64,000 bases of DNA from an uncultured cyanobacterium (GCA_903871775.1 CAIQIA010000027.1:62001-126000), one strand, 5' to 3'; counted from the first letter of the stretch, positions 17,186 to 26,967 are shown. Program-made: numbers and translations. Notes: generated from the letters alone by a model not told the origin.

Positions 17186-17857
17186 ATGAGCATGTCGCTG
17201 CGGGTCGTCGTTCCCCCGCACCCCCTGGTGGCCCACTGGCTGACGATCCTTCGGGACCGGGACACCCCGTCGCCCCTGTTTGCGACGGCCATGAAGGAAC
17301 TGGGCCGCTGGCTCACCTATGAGGCCGTGCGCGACTGGCTGCCGACCCGGCCGCTGCAGGTGCGCACCCCCCTGGCGGAGACCGATGGCAGCGTGATCGA
17401 CCCGTCGGCGCCCCTGCTGGCGGTGCCCGTGCTGCGGGCCGGCCTCGGACTCTGGGCCGGTGCCCAGGAGGTGCTCCCCCACGCCAGGGTGGCCCACCTG
17501 GGCCTTGTTCGCGATGAGCAGACCGCCCAGCCCGGCCGCTATCTCGACCGGTTGCCCACAACCATCGGGGAGCGGGTGGGGGTGCTGATCTTCGATCCAA
17601 TGCTGGCCACCGGTGGCACCCTGCTGCACACCCTTGACCTGCTCAGGGAACGGGGCGTCGAGGGCCGGCGGCTGCGGGTGATCACCGCCCTGGCGGCGGC
17701 CCCTGGCCTGAGGGCCGTCGCCGAGCGGGTGCCAGACCTGGCGATCTACACGGCCTGCATCGATCCTGAGCTGGATGACCGCTCCTTCATCGTCCCCGGC
17801 CTCGGCGACGCAGGCGATCGTCTCTACGGCACGGAATCCGACGACTTCCTAGGCTGA
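17186..17857 (+). CDS. upp: Uracil phosphoribosyltransferase
   Basis: The enzyme salvages uracil to UMP using PRPP. The PRPP-binding motif is clear in VLIFDPMLATGGTLLHTLDL, and AVPVLRAGLGLWAGAQEVLP and YTACIDPELDDRSFIVPGLGDAGDR are typical of Upp. Length is 223 residues. I chose ATG 17186 (MSMSLRVVV) because the frame upstream overlaps the control region of the divergent pentapeptide gene and is not conserved. A hydrophobic-protein gene follows 19 bases later. Confidence 0.94.
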   Translation: MSMSLRVVVPPHPLVAHWLTILRDRDTPSPLFATAMKELGRWLTYEAVRDWLPTRPLQVRTPLAETDGSVIDPSAPLLAVPVLRAGLGLWAGAQEVLPHARVAHLGLVRDEQTAQPGRYLDRLPTTIGERVGVLIFDPMLATGGTLLHTLDLLRERGVEGRRLRVITALAAAPGLRAVAERVPDLAIYTACIDPELDDRSFIVPGLGDAGDRLYGTESDDFLG

Positions 17858-17876
17858 TCCCAGTGATCGCAGGCCC

Positions 17877-18158
17877 ATGGCCGACCAGGACAGTCGCTCC
17901 GGCACCGTGCTGCTCAGTGCCCTGACCGGGGCTGCCCTCGGTGCCGCCGGCCTTACCTGGTGGCTGCTTTCCCGGGCCGAGCGTCGCCGGGCCCTGGCGG
18001 ACCAGGTGCGTCGCCTGACCTCACCGCTGATGCCCGGTCAGATCCAGCAGACCCTGGGGGACAGCCTCGAGCAGCGGGTGCAGCGGTTGCACGTCGCCAT
18101 TGACGACGTCCGCCGCCAGCTCGAAGACCTCTCCCCTGATGGGGCGGAACGGGGCTGA
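17877..18158 (+). CDS. Small membrane-anchored coiled-coil protein
   Basis: This 93-residue protein has one membrane segment near the N-terminus (VLLSALTGAALGAAGLTWWLL), then a basic stretch and a helix likely to form a coiled coil (GDSLEQRVQRLHVAIDDVRR). The layout resembles short hypothetical membrane proteins of picocyanobacteria. No function can be assigned. It lies between upp and ilvD on the same strand. Confidence 0.65.
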   Translation: MADQDSRSGTVLLSALTGAALGAAGLTWWLLSRAERRRALADQVRRLTSPLMPGQIQQTLGDSLEQRVQRLHVAIDDVRRQLEDLSPDGAERG

Positions 18159-18224
18159 GCGGGGCTGGCGTCAGCCGCCCTGCGTTCTGTGAGGATCGGA
18201 GCACGCTCCAGACAGCCGGTCGCC

Positions 18225-19907
18225 ATGGCCCAGCTCCGTTCCCACGTCGTCACCCAGGGAGTCCAGCGCTCCCCGAACCGCGCCATGCTGCGGGCCGTCG
18301 GATTCGGTGACAGCGATTTCGATCGGCCGATCGTCGGCGTCGCCAACGGTTTCAGCACGATCACGCCCTGCAACGTGGGGCTCAATGACCTGGCCCTCAG
18401 GGCGGAGCAGGCCCTGAAGGAGGCCGGTGCGATGCCCCAGATGTTCGGCACGATCACGGTCAGCGACGGCATCTCGATGGGAACCCCAGGGATGCGTTAC
18501 TCCCTCGTGTCGCGGGAGGTGATCGCCGACAGCATCGAGACCGCCTGCAATGGCCAGAGCATGGACGGCGTGCTGGCCATCGGCGGCTGTGACAAGAACA
18601 TGCCCGGCGCCATGCTGGCCATGGTGCGCATGAATATTCCCTCAATCTTCGTCTACGGCGGCACGATCAAGCCCGGTCGGCTGGGCCATTGCGATCTGAC
18701 GGTGGTGAGTGCCTTCGAGGCGGTCGGTGCCCTGGCCGGCGGCCGCATCGATGAGGAGGAACTGCTGGCCGTCGAGCGCAACGCCTGTCCCGGCGCCGGC
18801 AGCTGCGGTGGGATGTTCACGGCCAACACCATGTCGGCGGTGATCGAGGCGATGGGGCTGAGCCTGCCGGGCAGCTCGACCATGGCGGCCGAGGACAGCG
18901 AGAAGGCCGACAGTGCCGCCCGTTCCGGGGAGGTGCTGGTGAAGGCCATCGAGGCGAACATCCGCCCCCTCGATCTGCTGACCCGGGAGGCCTTTGAGAA
19001 CGCCATCAGCGTGATCATGGCCGTCGGCGGCTCCACCAACGCCGTGCTGCACCTGCTGGCGATCGCCCGCAGTGCCGGGGTGCCGCTGAGCATCGATGAC
19101 TTCGAGACCATCCGCCAGCGGGTGCCCGTGATCTGCGATCTCAAGCCCAGCGGCCGTTTCGTCACGGTCGATCTGCACCGGGCCGGAGGCATTCCCCAGG
19201 TCATGCGCCTGCTCCTCGATGCCGGGCTGCTGCATGGCGACTGCCGCACCATCGAAGGGCGCAGCCTGCGGGAGGTGCTCGCCGCGGTGCCCCCCCAGCC
19301 CCCCGCCGATCAGGAGGTCATCCGGCCCATCGATCGCCCGCTCTATGCCAAGGGACACCTGGCTGTGCTCAAGGGAAACCTGGCCCTGGAGGGGAGCGTG
19401 GCCAAGATCAGTGGCGTCCGCCATCCGACCCTGACGGGCCCGGCACGGGTGTTTGAGAGCGAGGAGAGCTGCCTGGAGGCGATCCTCGACGGACGCATCA
19501 ACGCCGGTGACGTGATCGTCATCCGCTACGAGGGACCGGTGGGCGGCCCTGGCATGCGCGAGATGCTCTCCCCCACGGCGGCCATCATCGGCAAAGGCCT
19601 CGGGGACAGCGTCGCGCTGATCACCGATGGCCGCTTCTCCGGCGGCACCTACGGGATGGTCGTGGGCCATGTGGCCCCAGAGGCCGCCGTGGGCGGCACC
19701 ATCGCCCTGGTGCAGGAGGGCGACAGCATCACCGTTGACGCCGGCGAGCTGCGGCTGCAGCTCAATGTCTCGGAGGAGGAGCTGGAGCAGCGGCGCCGGG
19801 GCTGGGTGCGGCCTGCCCCCAGGGAACGTCGGGGGGTGCTGGCCAAGTACGCCCGCCTGGTCTCGAGCAGCAGCCAGGGGGCGGTCACCGACGCCTTCCC
19901 CGACTGA
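18225..19907 (+). CDS. ilvD: Dihydroxy-acid dehydratase
   Basis: IlvD removes water from dihydroxy acids in isoleucine and valine synthesis. The 560-residue length is standard. The iron-sulfur cysteines are recognisable in [25 protein letters not shown] and [17 protein letters not shown]. The C-terminal catalytic region [20 protein letters not shown] is also present. ATG 18225 (MAQLRSHVV) is preferred over an earlier GTG at 18189 because it matches the usual family start. The end lies 18 bases from a convergent gene; no terminator is obvious. Confidence 0.97.
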   Translation: MAQLRSHVVTQGVQRSPNRAMLRAVGFGDSDFDRPIVGVANGFSTITPCNVGLNDLALRAEQALKEAGAMPQMFGTITVSDGISMGTPGMRYSLVSREVIADSIETACNGQSMDGVLAIGGCDKNMPGAMLAMVRMNIPSIFVYGGTIKPGRLGHCDLTVVSAFEAVGALAGGRIDEEELLAVERNACPGAGSCGGMFTANTMSAVIEAMGLSLPGSSTMAAEDSEKADSAARSGEVLVKAIEANIRPLDLLTREAFENAISVIMAVGGSTNAVLHLLAIARSAGVPLSIDDFETIRQRVPVICDLKPSGRFVTVDLHRAGGIPQVMRLLLDAGLLHGDCRTIEGRSLREVLAAVPPQPPADQEVIRPIDRPLYAKGHLAVLKGNLALEGSVAKISGVRHPTLTGPARVFESEESCLEAILDGRINAGDVIVIRYEGPVGGPGMREMLSPTAAIIGKGLGDSVALITDGRFSGGTYGMVVGHVAPEAAVGGTIALVQEGDSITVDAGELRLQLNVSEEELEQRRRGWVRPAPRERRGVLAKYARLVSSSSQGAVTDAFPD

Positions 19908-19925
19908 CGCCCCTCGCCTGTGGGA

Positions 19926-20336
19926 TCAGGAGATCACCAGCAGCGCCCGCAGGCGCCGGGCCAGGGCTTCGAGGGGCACGGATCCAGCGGGCGCGCTGCA
20001 GCGCTGCCCCTGCTCAGCCTCCATCCACAGGGCATGGCGGCCCTGCCAGAGCAGGGGGGCCTGCGGATCGGCCGTCCAGCTGATCTGGATGGAGGGATCC
20101 CCCCCTGACCCGTAGATCTCCAGATCCAGGTCCTCCCCCGCCAGCCGTTCGCCCCCCGGGTCGCGGCATTCCAGCCGCAGGCACCAGCCATCCGCCGCCT
20201 GCTCCTGCAGCACGGCCCCATGCTGCAGACCCGGGCGGCAGAGGTCGGCGGCGCGGCAGACGACGGTCAGCAGAGCGGCGGTGGCGGCGGGATCGGCGGC
20301 GGTGGGCAGCCAGTCGCGCCCTTCGTTCGCCGTCAT
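19926..20336 (-). CDS. Hypothetical protein next to CIA30
   Basis: The product of 136 residues has no membrane segment or known motif. It is rich in tryptophan and acidic residues (EDLDLEIYGSGGDPSIQISW) and ends in a basic helix (LEALARRLRALLVIS). Its start overlaps the stop of the CIA30-family gene by 4 bases (ATGA), so the two are likely translated together. The linkage may hint at a shared role, but none can be stated. Confidence 0.6.
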   Translation of the reverse strand: MTANEGRDWLPTAADPAATAALLTVVCRAADLCRPGLQHGAVLQEQAADGWCLRLECRDPGGERLAGEDLDLEIYGSGGDPSIQISWTADPQAPLLWQGRHALWMEAEQGQRCSAPAGSVPLEALARRLRALLVIS

Positions 20337-20878
20337 GGCACGGCGCTGATCTGGCGCAACAGCAACCGCAGCGGGCCTGGCCTGAAGCCCGGGTTGTCGC
20401 CGCCGTCATCGCTGAAGCGCGAATGCAGCAGCTGAATCTGGGCAATCCGTGAGGGCTCGAACCGCAGGGGCAGACTCACCGGATTGGCCCGCACCGTCGG
20501 CCGCAGGCTGCTGAAGGGAATCACCTCCCGCGTCGGGCCAGTCGCCGCCGTGTCGAAGTCGGCCACCCAGCGCAGCCCACCGGGGAGCACCTCCGCCAGC
20601 CGCCCTGGCAGGTCAGCCAGGGCAATGGCGATCTTGTAGCGCCGCCCATCACCCTCAAGCTGCAGCGCGATGCCGCTGGCCTGGGAGAGGTCGAGGGGGG
20701 GCTGCCACCGGGGTGAGCGACAGCTCACGAAGCCGCCGCCCTCGGCGACGACCTGGGCCTCCATCAGCAATCCCTCGCTCGTGGCGCGGCAGCCACCCTG
20801 GCTGCGCCCCCCCATGACGGTGTCATTGAGAGTGCTCCAGCCGCTGAAGCCATCTCCGCTGGCGATCACCAGAGCCAT
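20333..20878 (-). CDS. CIA30-family protein
   Basis: The 181-residue protein matches the CIA30/NDUFAF1 domain. It begins with GFSGWSTLNDTVMGGRSQGG, the family signature, and continues with FVSCRSPRWQPPLDLS and YKIAIALADL in a galactose-binding-like beta fold. In mitochondria this domain belongs to a complex I assembly factor. In cyanobacteria a role with NDH-1 is only inferred. Start ATG 20878 (MALVIASGDG) is preferred since the longer frame, from 20917, overlaps pgl by 35 bases. It lies behind pgl with a 4-base gap. Confidence 0.8.
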   Translation of the reverse strand: MALVIASGDGFSGWSTLNDTVMGGRSQGGCRATSEGLLMEAQVVAEGGGFVSCRSPRWQPPLDLSQASGIALQLEGDGRRYKIAIALADLPGRLAEVLPGGLRWVADFDTAATGPTREVIPFSSLRPTVRANPVSLPLRFEPSRIAQIQLLHSRFSDDGGDNPGFRPGPLRLLLRQISAVP

Positions 20879-20882
20879 CAGC

Positions 20883-21602
20883 TCAGCCAACAGCCACATC
20901 AGCGCAGGCGTCGGCATCGGCGAGAACCAGCAGCGGCCCGGCGGGCTGCACCAGCCGCGCGGGGGTCCTGGCCGGATCCTCCGCAGGGTCCAGCAGCCTG
21001 GCGAGGGCCTGCCGCTTGCCGGCCCCGCTGACCAGGAAGATCACCTGGCGGGCCGCCGACAGCACCGGCGCCGTCAGGGTGAGGCGGGGCAGACCCTTTC
21101 CCTCCCCCACGGTCACCCAGCGATCACGCACCTGGGTGGCCGCCGTGCCGGGGAACAGCGACGCGGTGTGCCCGTCATCCCCCAGGCCCAGCAGCACCAG
21201 ATCCAGCTGCGGCGGCAGGCCGGGGCAGAGCTGCTCGAGGGTCCGGCCATAGGCGGCCACCCCCGCCTCCACCGTGTCGAGAGCGGTGGGCACGGGGTGG
21301 AGGGCCGCATGGCGACCGGGTTCCGCCGCCATGAGGCTGCGGCGCACCATCAGGGCATTGCTCTGGGGATCATCCGCCGGCACCCAGCGTTCATCACCGA
21401 GCAGCAGGTCCACCCGCTCCCAGGGCAGGTGCTGCTGCCCCAGGAGTGTGTAGGCCTGCTCCGGGGTGGAGCCGCCGGCCAGGGCGATCTGCACCCGATC
21501 CCGTTCCGCAAGGGTGAGATCGATGCACTGGGCCACCAGCTCCGCCGCCCGCCGGGCGAGGGACTGGCGGTCCGGCAACCTGATCAGGCGGGCAGCGCTC
21601 AT
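20883..21602 (-). CDS. pgl: 6-phosphogluconolactonase
   Basis: This enzyme hydrolyses 6-phosphogluconolactone, the second step of the oxidative pentose phosphate pathway. The 239-residue protein has IALAGGSTPEQAYTLL and LLLGDERWVPADDPQSNALM, the two motifs that define the DevB/SOL family, plus LLGLGDDGHTASLFPG. The start ATG 21602 overlaps the gnd stop (ATGA). It follows gnd, the next enzyme of the same pathway, in one unit. Confidence 0.95.
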   Translation of the reverse strand: MSAARLIRLPDRQSLARRAAELVAQCIDLTLAERDRVQIALAGGSTPEQAYTLLGQQHLPWERVDLLLGDERWVPADDPQSNALMVRRSLMAAEPGRHAALHPVPTALDTVEAGVAAYGRTLEQLCPGLPPQLDLVLLGLGDDGHTASLFPGTAATQVRDRWVTVGEGKGLPRLTLTAPVLSAARQVIFLVSGAGKRQALARLLDPAEDPARTPARLVQPAGPLLVLADADACADVAVG

Positions 21603-23017
21603 GAGAGCCACTCGGTGTGGAAGGTGCCCTCGCGATCGATGCGCTGGTAAGTGTGGGAGCCGAAGCAGTCGCGCATCGCCTGCACCAGGTTCTGGGGCAG
21701 CCGTGCGGTGCGGTAGCTGTCGATGTAATTCAGCGAGGCGGCGAAGCAGGGCACCGGAATGCCTGCGCGTACGGCCTCACTGACCGCCTGCCGCAGGCCG
21801 GGCAGGCGACGGTTCACCTGTTCCGCGAACCAGGGGTCGAGCAGCAGGTTGGGCAGCTCGCCGTTCTGCCTGTAGGCATCCTGGATGCGTTGGAGCAGGC
21901 GGGCGCGGATGATGCAGCCCCCTTTCCAGATCTGGGCGATGCCGGCGATGTTCAGGTCGTAGTGGTGGATGCGGGATGCTTCCTGCAGCAGGGCGATGCC
22001 CTGGGCGTAGCTGGCCATGATGCTCAGGATGGAGGCATCCCGCAGGGGAGCCATCCCATTCCCCGGGGTGCCCAGGTCGAGGGTCATGGGACCCGGACCG
22101 TGCAGGACGGATTCGGCCTTGACGCGCTCGGCCTGCAGGGAGCTGAGGACCCTGGCATTGACCGACTCGTAGATGGTGGGCACGGCCACCCCCATCTCGA
22201 GGGCGCTGATCACCGTCCACAGGCCGGTGCCCTTCTGGCCGGCGACATCAAGAATGAGTTCGGTGAGCGGCCCGCCCGACTCGGGATCACGGGTGCGCAG
22301 ACAGACCTCGGTGATCTCGACGAGATACGACGACAGCTCCTCCATGCTGTTCCACTGGCCCAGCACATCGGCCATGACAGCGGGCTCGATGCCGGCACCA
22401 CGCTTCATCATGTCGTAGGCCTCGGCAAGGATCTGCTCGACGCCGTACTCAATGCCGTTGTGGACGGTCTTGACGAAGTGGCCGGAGCCACCGGGACCGA
22501 TGTAGGTGACGCAGGGGCCATCGTCGACCTTGGCCGCCATCCGCTCCACAAGGCTGCGGATGTCCTCGTAGGCCTGGCGGGTGCCGCCCGGCATCATGCT
22601 GGGCCCCTCGAGGGCCCCCTTGGCACCGCCTGAGACACCCATGCCGATGTAGCCGAAGCTGCGGCTCTCCAGTTCGGCGACCCGGCGTTCGGTGTCGCTG
22701 TAGAGCGAGTTGCCTCCGTCGATCAGCAGGTCCCCCTGCTCCAGGTAGGGGGAGATGCTGGCGATCGTGTCGTCGATGGCCTGTCCGGCCTTGATCATCA
22801 TCAGGATCCGCCGGGGCCGCTCGAGCTTGTCGACGAATTCCTGGAGGGAGTAGGCCCCCTCGATCTGCTTGCCGGAACCCCTCCCGGCCAGGAACTCCTC
22901 GGTCTTCTGGGGGGTGCGGTTGTAGACGACGCTGGAAAAGCCGTTGCGTTCAGCGTTGAGGACGAGGTTCTCGCCCATCACACCGAGGCCGATCAGTCCG
23001 AAATGCCCTTTGGCCAT
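21599..23017 (-). CDS. gnd: 6-phosphogluconate dehydrogenase, decarboxylating
   Basis: Gnd turns 6-phosphogluconate into ribulose 5-phosphate with release of CO2 and NADPH. The 472-residue size fits the long homodimeric form. The Rossmann motif is GLIGLGVMGENLVLN, the substrate region is MGVSGGAKGALEGPSMMPGG, and the catalytic lysine lies in GSGHFVKTVHNGIEYG. The C-terminus carries the YIDSYRTARLPQNLVQAMRD stretch. Pgl is coupled downstream. Upstream a long stem-loop separates it from glgC. Confidence 0.98.
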   Translation of the reverse strand: MAKGHFGLIGLGVMGENLVLNAERNGFSSVVYNRTPQKTEEFLAGRGSGKQIEGAYSLQEFVDKLERPRRILMMIKAGQAIDDTIASISPYLEQGDLLIDGGNSLYSDTERRVAELESRSFGYIGMGVSGGAKGALEGPSMMPGGTRQAYEDIRSLVERMAAKVDDGPCVTYIGPGGSGHFVKTVHNGIEYGVEQILAEAYDMMKRGAGIEPAVMADVLGQWNSMEELSSYLVEITEVCLRTRDPESGGPLTELILDVAGQKGTGLWTVISALEMGVAVPTIYESVNARVLSSLQAERVKAESVLHGPGPMTLDLGTPGNGMAPLRDASILSIMASYAQGIALLQEASRIHHYDLNIAGIAQIWKGGCIIRARLLQRIQDAYRQNGELPNLLLDPWFAEQVNRRLPGLRQAVSEAVRAGIPVPCFAASLNYIDSYRTARLPQNLVQAMRDCFGSHTYQRIDREGTFHTEWLS

Positions 23018-23060
23018 GGCCGTGCCTGAGGTGGAGACGGTTCACCGGCAGTGTGCCAAG

Positions 23061-23111
23061 GCCGGGGCGCGACGGCTGGAGATGCAGGATTCCTTTCCGT
23101 CTCGCCCCGGC
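23061..23111 (-). terminator. Long stem-loop between glgC and gnd
   Basis: The arms at 23061-23075 and 23097-23111 pair over 15 positions with one mismatch (GCCGGGGCG and CGCCCCGGC at the base), around a 21-base loop. The structure begins 6 bases after the glgC stop in the direction of transcription. No T-run follows, so it may be a terminator of the U-less kind or an RNA stability or processing element before gnd. Confidence 0.5.
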
Positions 23112-23116
23112 GGAGG

Positions 23117-24412
23117 TCAGATCACCGTGTTGTCGGGGATGGTGGCACCCTTGACGCAGACCACGATGCCGTTGCGGATGTAGAAGCCCTGCTCGGGCCG
23201 GTCCGCCTCGTCGACGCGGTCTTTGTTGACGATGGAGACGTTGCGGCCGATCCGCACGTTCTTGTCCAGGATCGCCCGCTGCACCGTGGTCCCTTGACCG
23301 ACACCCACGGGGATGCCACCCCGCTCGCTGAGAATCGCCCGCTCTTCGTTCGATTCGTAGAAGTCAGCCCCCATCACCAGGCTGTCCTTGAGCACAACAT
23401 CGTCACCGATCCGGCTGCGGATGCCCAAGACGCAATGGTGGATGCTGCAGGCCTTCAGCAGCGACCCTTCGCCAATGATCGATTCCGTGACCTGGGCATC
23501 CTGCAGTTTGGAGGGGGGCAGGTAGCGAGGGCGGGTGTAGATGGGGAACTGTTTATCGTAAAACGAAAATGGTGGTGTCGGCTGGGCTGTGAGCGCCAGA
23601 TTGGCGTCATAGAAGGCGCGAATCGTGCCGATATCCTCCCAGTAGTCGTCAAAGAGATACGACCGCAGGGCCAGGCCTGTGCTCAGGGCCTCGGGGATGA
23701 TCTCCTTGCCGAAGTCTGTCGCGGTGGGGTTCTGGGCCAGCAGGTTGAAGAGCACATCACGCTTGAACACATAGATGCCCATCGACGCCAGATACGGGCG
23801 TTTCTCTGCCTCGTCGGCACTGAGACCCAGGGCCTGGGTGTCCACACGCATCGCCAGCAGATCAGCCCCCTTGGGCTTTTCGCGGAATTCGCGGATCCAG
23901 CCCTCACCGTCGGTGCGCATCAGACCGAAACCCTCGGCCTGGCCGCCGTCCACGGGTAGCGCCGCCACGGTCAGGTCGGCACCGCTCTGGATGTGCTCAT
24001 CGACAAACAGCCGATAGTCCATCCGATACAGCTGATCACCGGAGAGGATCACCACCTGATCCACGTCCCATTCCTGGAACAGCCATTCGTATTTGCGAAC
24101 CGCATCGGCCGTTCCCTCGAACCAGGACGGGCTGTCAGGGGTCTGCTGGGCCGCCAGCACCTCGACGAAACCCTGACCGAAGGCGGAGGAAAGGTTGTAG
24201 GTCTGGCTGAGGTGCCTGTTCAGGGAGGCACTGTTGAACTGAGTCAGCACATAGATCTTGTTGATCCCGCTGTTGATGCAGTTGCTGACAGGGATGTCAA
24301 TCAGCCGATACTTACCGGCCAGGGGGACTGCCGGTTTGGCCCGCATCTTGGTGAGGGGAAAGAGGCGCGTGCCGGCCCCGCCCCCCAGGATGATCGCCAG
24401 GACTCGTTTCAT
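23117..24412 (-). CDS. glgC: Glucose-1-phosphate adenylyltransferase
   Basis: GlgC makes ADP-glucose, the committed step of glycogen synthesis. The 431-residue protein begins with the nucleotidyltransferase motif [20 protein letters not shown] and has the family run [27 protein letters not shown] and the C-terminal left-handed beta-helix ([20 protein letters not shown]) with 3-phosphoglycerate effector residues are present. The gene lies in a carbon-storage block with gnd, pgl and glpX and is preceded by hemA. Confidence 0.97.
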   Translation of the reverse strand: MKRVLAIILGGGAGTRLFPLTKMRAKPAVPLAGKYRLIDIPVSNCINSGINKIYVLTQFNSASLNRHLSQTYNLSSAFGQGFVEVLAAQQTPDSPSWFEGTADAVRKYEWLFQEWDVDQVVILSGDQLYRMDYRLFVDEHIQSGADLTVAALPVDGGQAEGFGLMRTDGEGWIREFREKPKGADLLAMRVDTQALGLSADEAEKRPYLASMGIYVFKRDVLFNLLAQNPTATDFGKEIIPEALSTGLALRSYLFDDYWEDIGTIRAFYDANLALTAQPTPPFSFYDKQFPIYTRPRYLPPSKLQDAQVTESIIGEGSLLKACSIHHCVLGIRSRIGDDVVLKDSLVMGADFYESNEERAILSERGGIPVGVGQGTTVQRAILDKNVRIGRNVSIVNKDRVDEADRPEQGFYIRNGIVVCVKGATIPDNTVI

Positions 24413-24476
24413 GCACCCCCATCAACGCCGACACTCTGCAGGACGACCGTCCAAGATCGCAAGCCATCCGCGTGGT

Positions 24477-24497
24477 TCTCAGCATCCGCGTCTGAGA
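24477..24497 (-). other. Stem-loop and direct repeat between hemA and glgC
   Basis: TCTCAG (24477-24482) and CTGAGA (24492-24497) form a 6-base-pair stem just after the hemA stop. Its 9-base loop is CATCCGCGT, and the same 9-mer occurs again at 24465-24473, a direct repeat with an 18-base period. The element could end the hemA transcript or be a protein site upstream of glgC. The gap of 90 bases holds nothing else clear. Confidence 0.35.
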
Positions 24498-24502
24498 CCG
24501 GA

Positions 24503-25840
24503 TCAATCGGCACCGGGGTTGGCGCCGGTGCCGTCCTCGTCCACGACCCCCTGCAGGTCGAAGAGGCGTTCCAGGGCCTCCATGGCCGCCAGGCGCTGGG
24601 ACCGGGACTGCGGGGCCCTGAGGGCGGTGGTGGGGCCGTGCAGCACCTTGTTGATGATGCCCTTGCTGAGGGCCTCCACCACCTTCCGCTCCCGCTCCGA
24701 GAAGTCGGGGCCCATGCGGCTCAGGGCCTTCACCAGTTCCTGCTCCCGCAGGGAGTCGAGGTGCCGCCGCAGGCGGTTGATCGTCGGCACCGCCTCCAGG
24801 CCCTCCCACCAGTCGAGGAAGGAGCGCTGATCCTCGGCCAGCAGGGCCTCGGCCTGTTCGGCGATCTCCCGGCGGGCGGCCTGGTTGCGGTCCACCACCT
24901 CCTGGAGGTCATCGACGTCGAAACACTGCACCAACCGGGCCTGGGCAGCATCGGAGCTGATGTTGCGGGGCACCCCGATGTCCACCAGCATCAACCGCTG
25001 GTGCCGCTGCAGGCCATCGAGGCGCTGGCGCGTGATGATCGGCTCATCGGCGCCGGTGCTGGTGAACAGCAGCGTCGCCTCCCGCAGCTGCAGATCGAGC
25101 TGATCAAGCCCCAGACAGCGGATCGGCAGATCCGGGAAGCCACGGGCGAGCTCTTCGGCCCGGGCCACGGTGCGGTTGATCAGCACCAGCCGCCTGGCCC
25201 CCTTGGCCTGGAGATGCTGAATGAGCAGGCGGGCCATCCGACCCGCCCCCACGACCGTGATGCGTTCGTCGCAGAGGGGCAGCAACTCGTCGAAGCCCTG
25301 TTCCTGGCCGACCTTGAGCTGCGCCAGCTCGACCGCCGCCGAACTGATGGAGACAGCGCCGCTGCCCAGCCGGGTCTCGCTGCGGACGCGTTTGCCGGTG
25401 CTCACCGCCTGGGTGAGCAGACGATTGAGGATCGGGCCGATCGAGCGATGGTCCTGCCCGAGGCGGACCATCTTCTTGACCTGGCTGAGGATCTGCCCTT
25501 CGCCGAGCACCAGGCTGTCGAGGCCTGCGCTGACCCGCAGCAGATGCTGGATCGCCTCCTCGTGGTGCAGGGCGAAGAGGTGGGGATTGAGATCATCCCC
25601 GGGCAGACCGCTGTGAATCGACAGGAACTGGCGAATGGCCTCGACCCCTTCAGCGGGGGTGCGCAGGAGGCTGTAGATCTCCAGCCGGTTGCAGGTGCTC
25701 AGAATCGAGGCTTCCAGAACCTGATCGTCGGCGCGAAGGCTCTGGAGGGAACTGGCCAGGGAATGTTCAGGGATGCTCAACCGTTCCCGGATCTCCACGG
25801 GAGCCGTTCGATGGCTGAGCCCGACGACGGCTAGATGCAT
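24503..25840 (-). CDS. hemA: Glutamyl-tRNA reductase
   Basis: HemA reduces glutamyl-tRNA to glutamate semialdehyde, the entry to heme, chlorophyll and bilin synthesis. The 445-residue protein has the catalytic cysteine in ILSTCNRLEIYSLL, GLSHRTAPVEIRERLS at the start, and the NADPH-binding VVGAGRMARLLIQHL. The DIGVPRNIS motif and a C-terminal dimerisation helix region are present. It stands downstream of glpX in the same direction, separated by a strong hairpin at 25867-25893. Confidence 0.97.
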   Translation of the reverse strand: MHLAVVGLSHRTAPVEIRERLSIPEHSLASSLQSLRADDQVLEASILSTCNRLEIYSLLRTPAEGVEAIRQFLSIHSGLPGDDLNPHLFALHHEEAIQHLLRVSAGLDSLVLGEGQILSQVKKMVRLGQDHRSIGPILNRLLTQAVSTGKRVRSETRLGSGAVSISSAAVELAQLKVGQEQGFDELLPLCDERITVVGAGRMARLLIQHLQAKGARRLVLINRTVARAEELARGFPDLPIRCLGLDQLDLQLREATLLFTSTGADEPIITRQRLDGLQRHQRLMLVDIGVPRNISSDAAQARLVQCFDVDDLQEVVDRNQAARREIAEQAEALLAEDQRSFLDWWEGLEAVPTINRLRRHLDSLREQELVKALSRMGPDFSERERKVVEALSKGIINKVLHGPTTALRAPQSRSQRLAAMEALERLFDLQGVVDEDGTGANPGAD

Positions 25841-25866
25841 GCGTCCGATGGGGTGGGGCCGGGAAT

Positions 25867-25893
25867 CCGGAGGCAGCGGGAGGCTGCCTCCGG
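25867..25893 (-). terminator. Perfect 11-bp hairpin between glpX and hemA
   Basis: CCGGAGGCAGC (25867-25877) and GCTGCCTCCGG (25883-25893) are exact inverted repeats around a 5-base loop. The hairpin lies 12 bases after the glpX stop and 26 bases before the hemA start. On the minus strand it is followed by ATTCCC rather than a T-run. It is the strongest perfect hairpin I found in the window and may end glpX transcription or set the ratio of glpX to hemA. Confidence 0.6.
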
Positions 25894-25905
25894 GCTGGGC
25901 AGACG

Positions 25906-26910
25906 TCAGCGCAAGGCCACGCGCTGGGCGCCGGGCTTGATGTGAACAGTGTCGGTGAAACGGGCCGTGCTGTCGAGGGACGAGATCACGAGGCTGCTGG
26001 TGCGGACGCAGTCGGTCTCGAATTTCACCCCCTTGAACAGCAGACCGTCCGTGATGCCGGTCGCGGCGAAGACCACGTGCTCACCGCTGGCGAGCTCATC
26101 GGCCTCGTAGACCTTGTCAGGATCGCTGATGCCCATTTCAGCCAGGCGGGCCAGATTGCCCTCCCGGGTGAGGCCTTCCCACTCCTTGGTCTGGGCCACG
26201 GCGGGGTCATAGACCAGCTGACCCTGGAAGTGGCCGCCGAGGCAGCGCAGGGCAGCCGCGGAGATCACACCCTCGGGGGCGGCGCCGATGCCCATGAGGC
26301 AGTGGGTGCCCGTACCCTCGAAGCCGCAGGCGATGGCGGCGCTCACGTCGCCGTCGCTGATGGTCTTGACGCGGGCTCCGGCACCGCGGATCTCGGCGAT
26401 CAGGCCCTTGTGACGGCCGCGGTCCATGCAGACCACCACCAGTTCATCGATCCCGACGCCCAGGCAGTCCGCCAGGATCCGCAGGTTCTCGGTGGGGCTC
26501 TTGCGGATGTCCACCTTGCCCTTGGCGGCCGGGGGGGCCGCCAGCTTGTTCATGTAAAAGTCGGGGGCATTGAAGAGGCCACCCCGATCCGAGGCGGCAA
26601 GCACCGCCATGGATCCGTCCTGGGCGTTGGCACAGAGGTTGGTCCCTTCGCAGGGATCGACGGCGAAGTCGACGCCGGGACCGGTGCCGGTGCCGACCTC
26701 TTCGCCGATGTACAGCATGGGAGCCTCGTCACGCTCACCCTCGCCGATGACGATGCGGCCCTGCATCGCGATCTGACCCATGCGGGCGCGCATGGCCTCG
26801 ACGGCGGCCTCGTCGGCCTCGTTTTTCTTGCCATGACCCGTCAGGCGTGCAGAGGCGATGGCGGCCTGCTCGACGACTTCGAGAATTTCCTGGATGAGAG
26901 TGCGGTCCAA
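25906..26910 (-). CDS. glpX: Class II fructose-1,6/sedoheptulose-1,7-bisphosphatase
   Basis: This 334-residue GlpX-type enzyme removes the C1 phosphate of both sugar bisphosphates in the Calvin cycle. It is the usual bifunctional phosphatase of cyanobacteria. The metal and substrate motifs are clear: [30 protein letters not shown] and [20 protein letters not shown]. The gene is divergent from rpe, another Calvin/pentose phosphate enzyme, over a 117-base shared control region with promoter-like sequences for both. Confidence 0.97.
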   Translation of the reverse strand: MDRTLIQEILEVVEQAAIASARLTGHGKKNEADEAAVEAMRARMGQIAMQGRIVIGEGERDEAPMLYIGEEVGTGTGPGVDFAVDPCEGTNLCANAQDGSMAVLAASDRGGLFNAPDFYMNKLAAPPAAKGKVDIRKSPTENLRILADCLGVGIDELVVVCMDRGRHKGLIAEIRGAGARVKTISDGDVSAAIACGFEGTGTHCLMGIGAAPEGVISAAALRCLGGHFQGQLVYDPAVAQTKEWEGLTREGNLARLAEMGISDPDKVYEADELASGEHVVFAATGITDGLLFKGVKFETDCVRTSSLVISSLDSTARFTDTVHIKPGAQRVALR

Positions 26911-26967
26911 GGGGAGGGAGGCTAGGGACGATGGCTTGGCCCCTGCCCGCTGGCGGAGGCGCGCGCA

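Noticed and set aside
23993-25834. 613-codon plus-strand frame opposite glgC and hemA
   Set aside because: It crosses two well-defined genes and the gap between them; composition is typical of a shadow frame.
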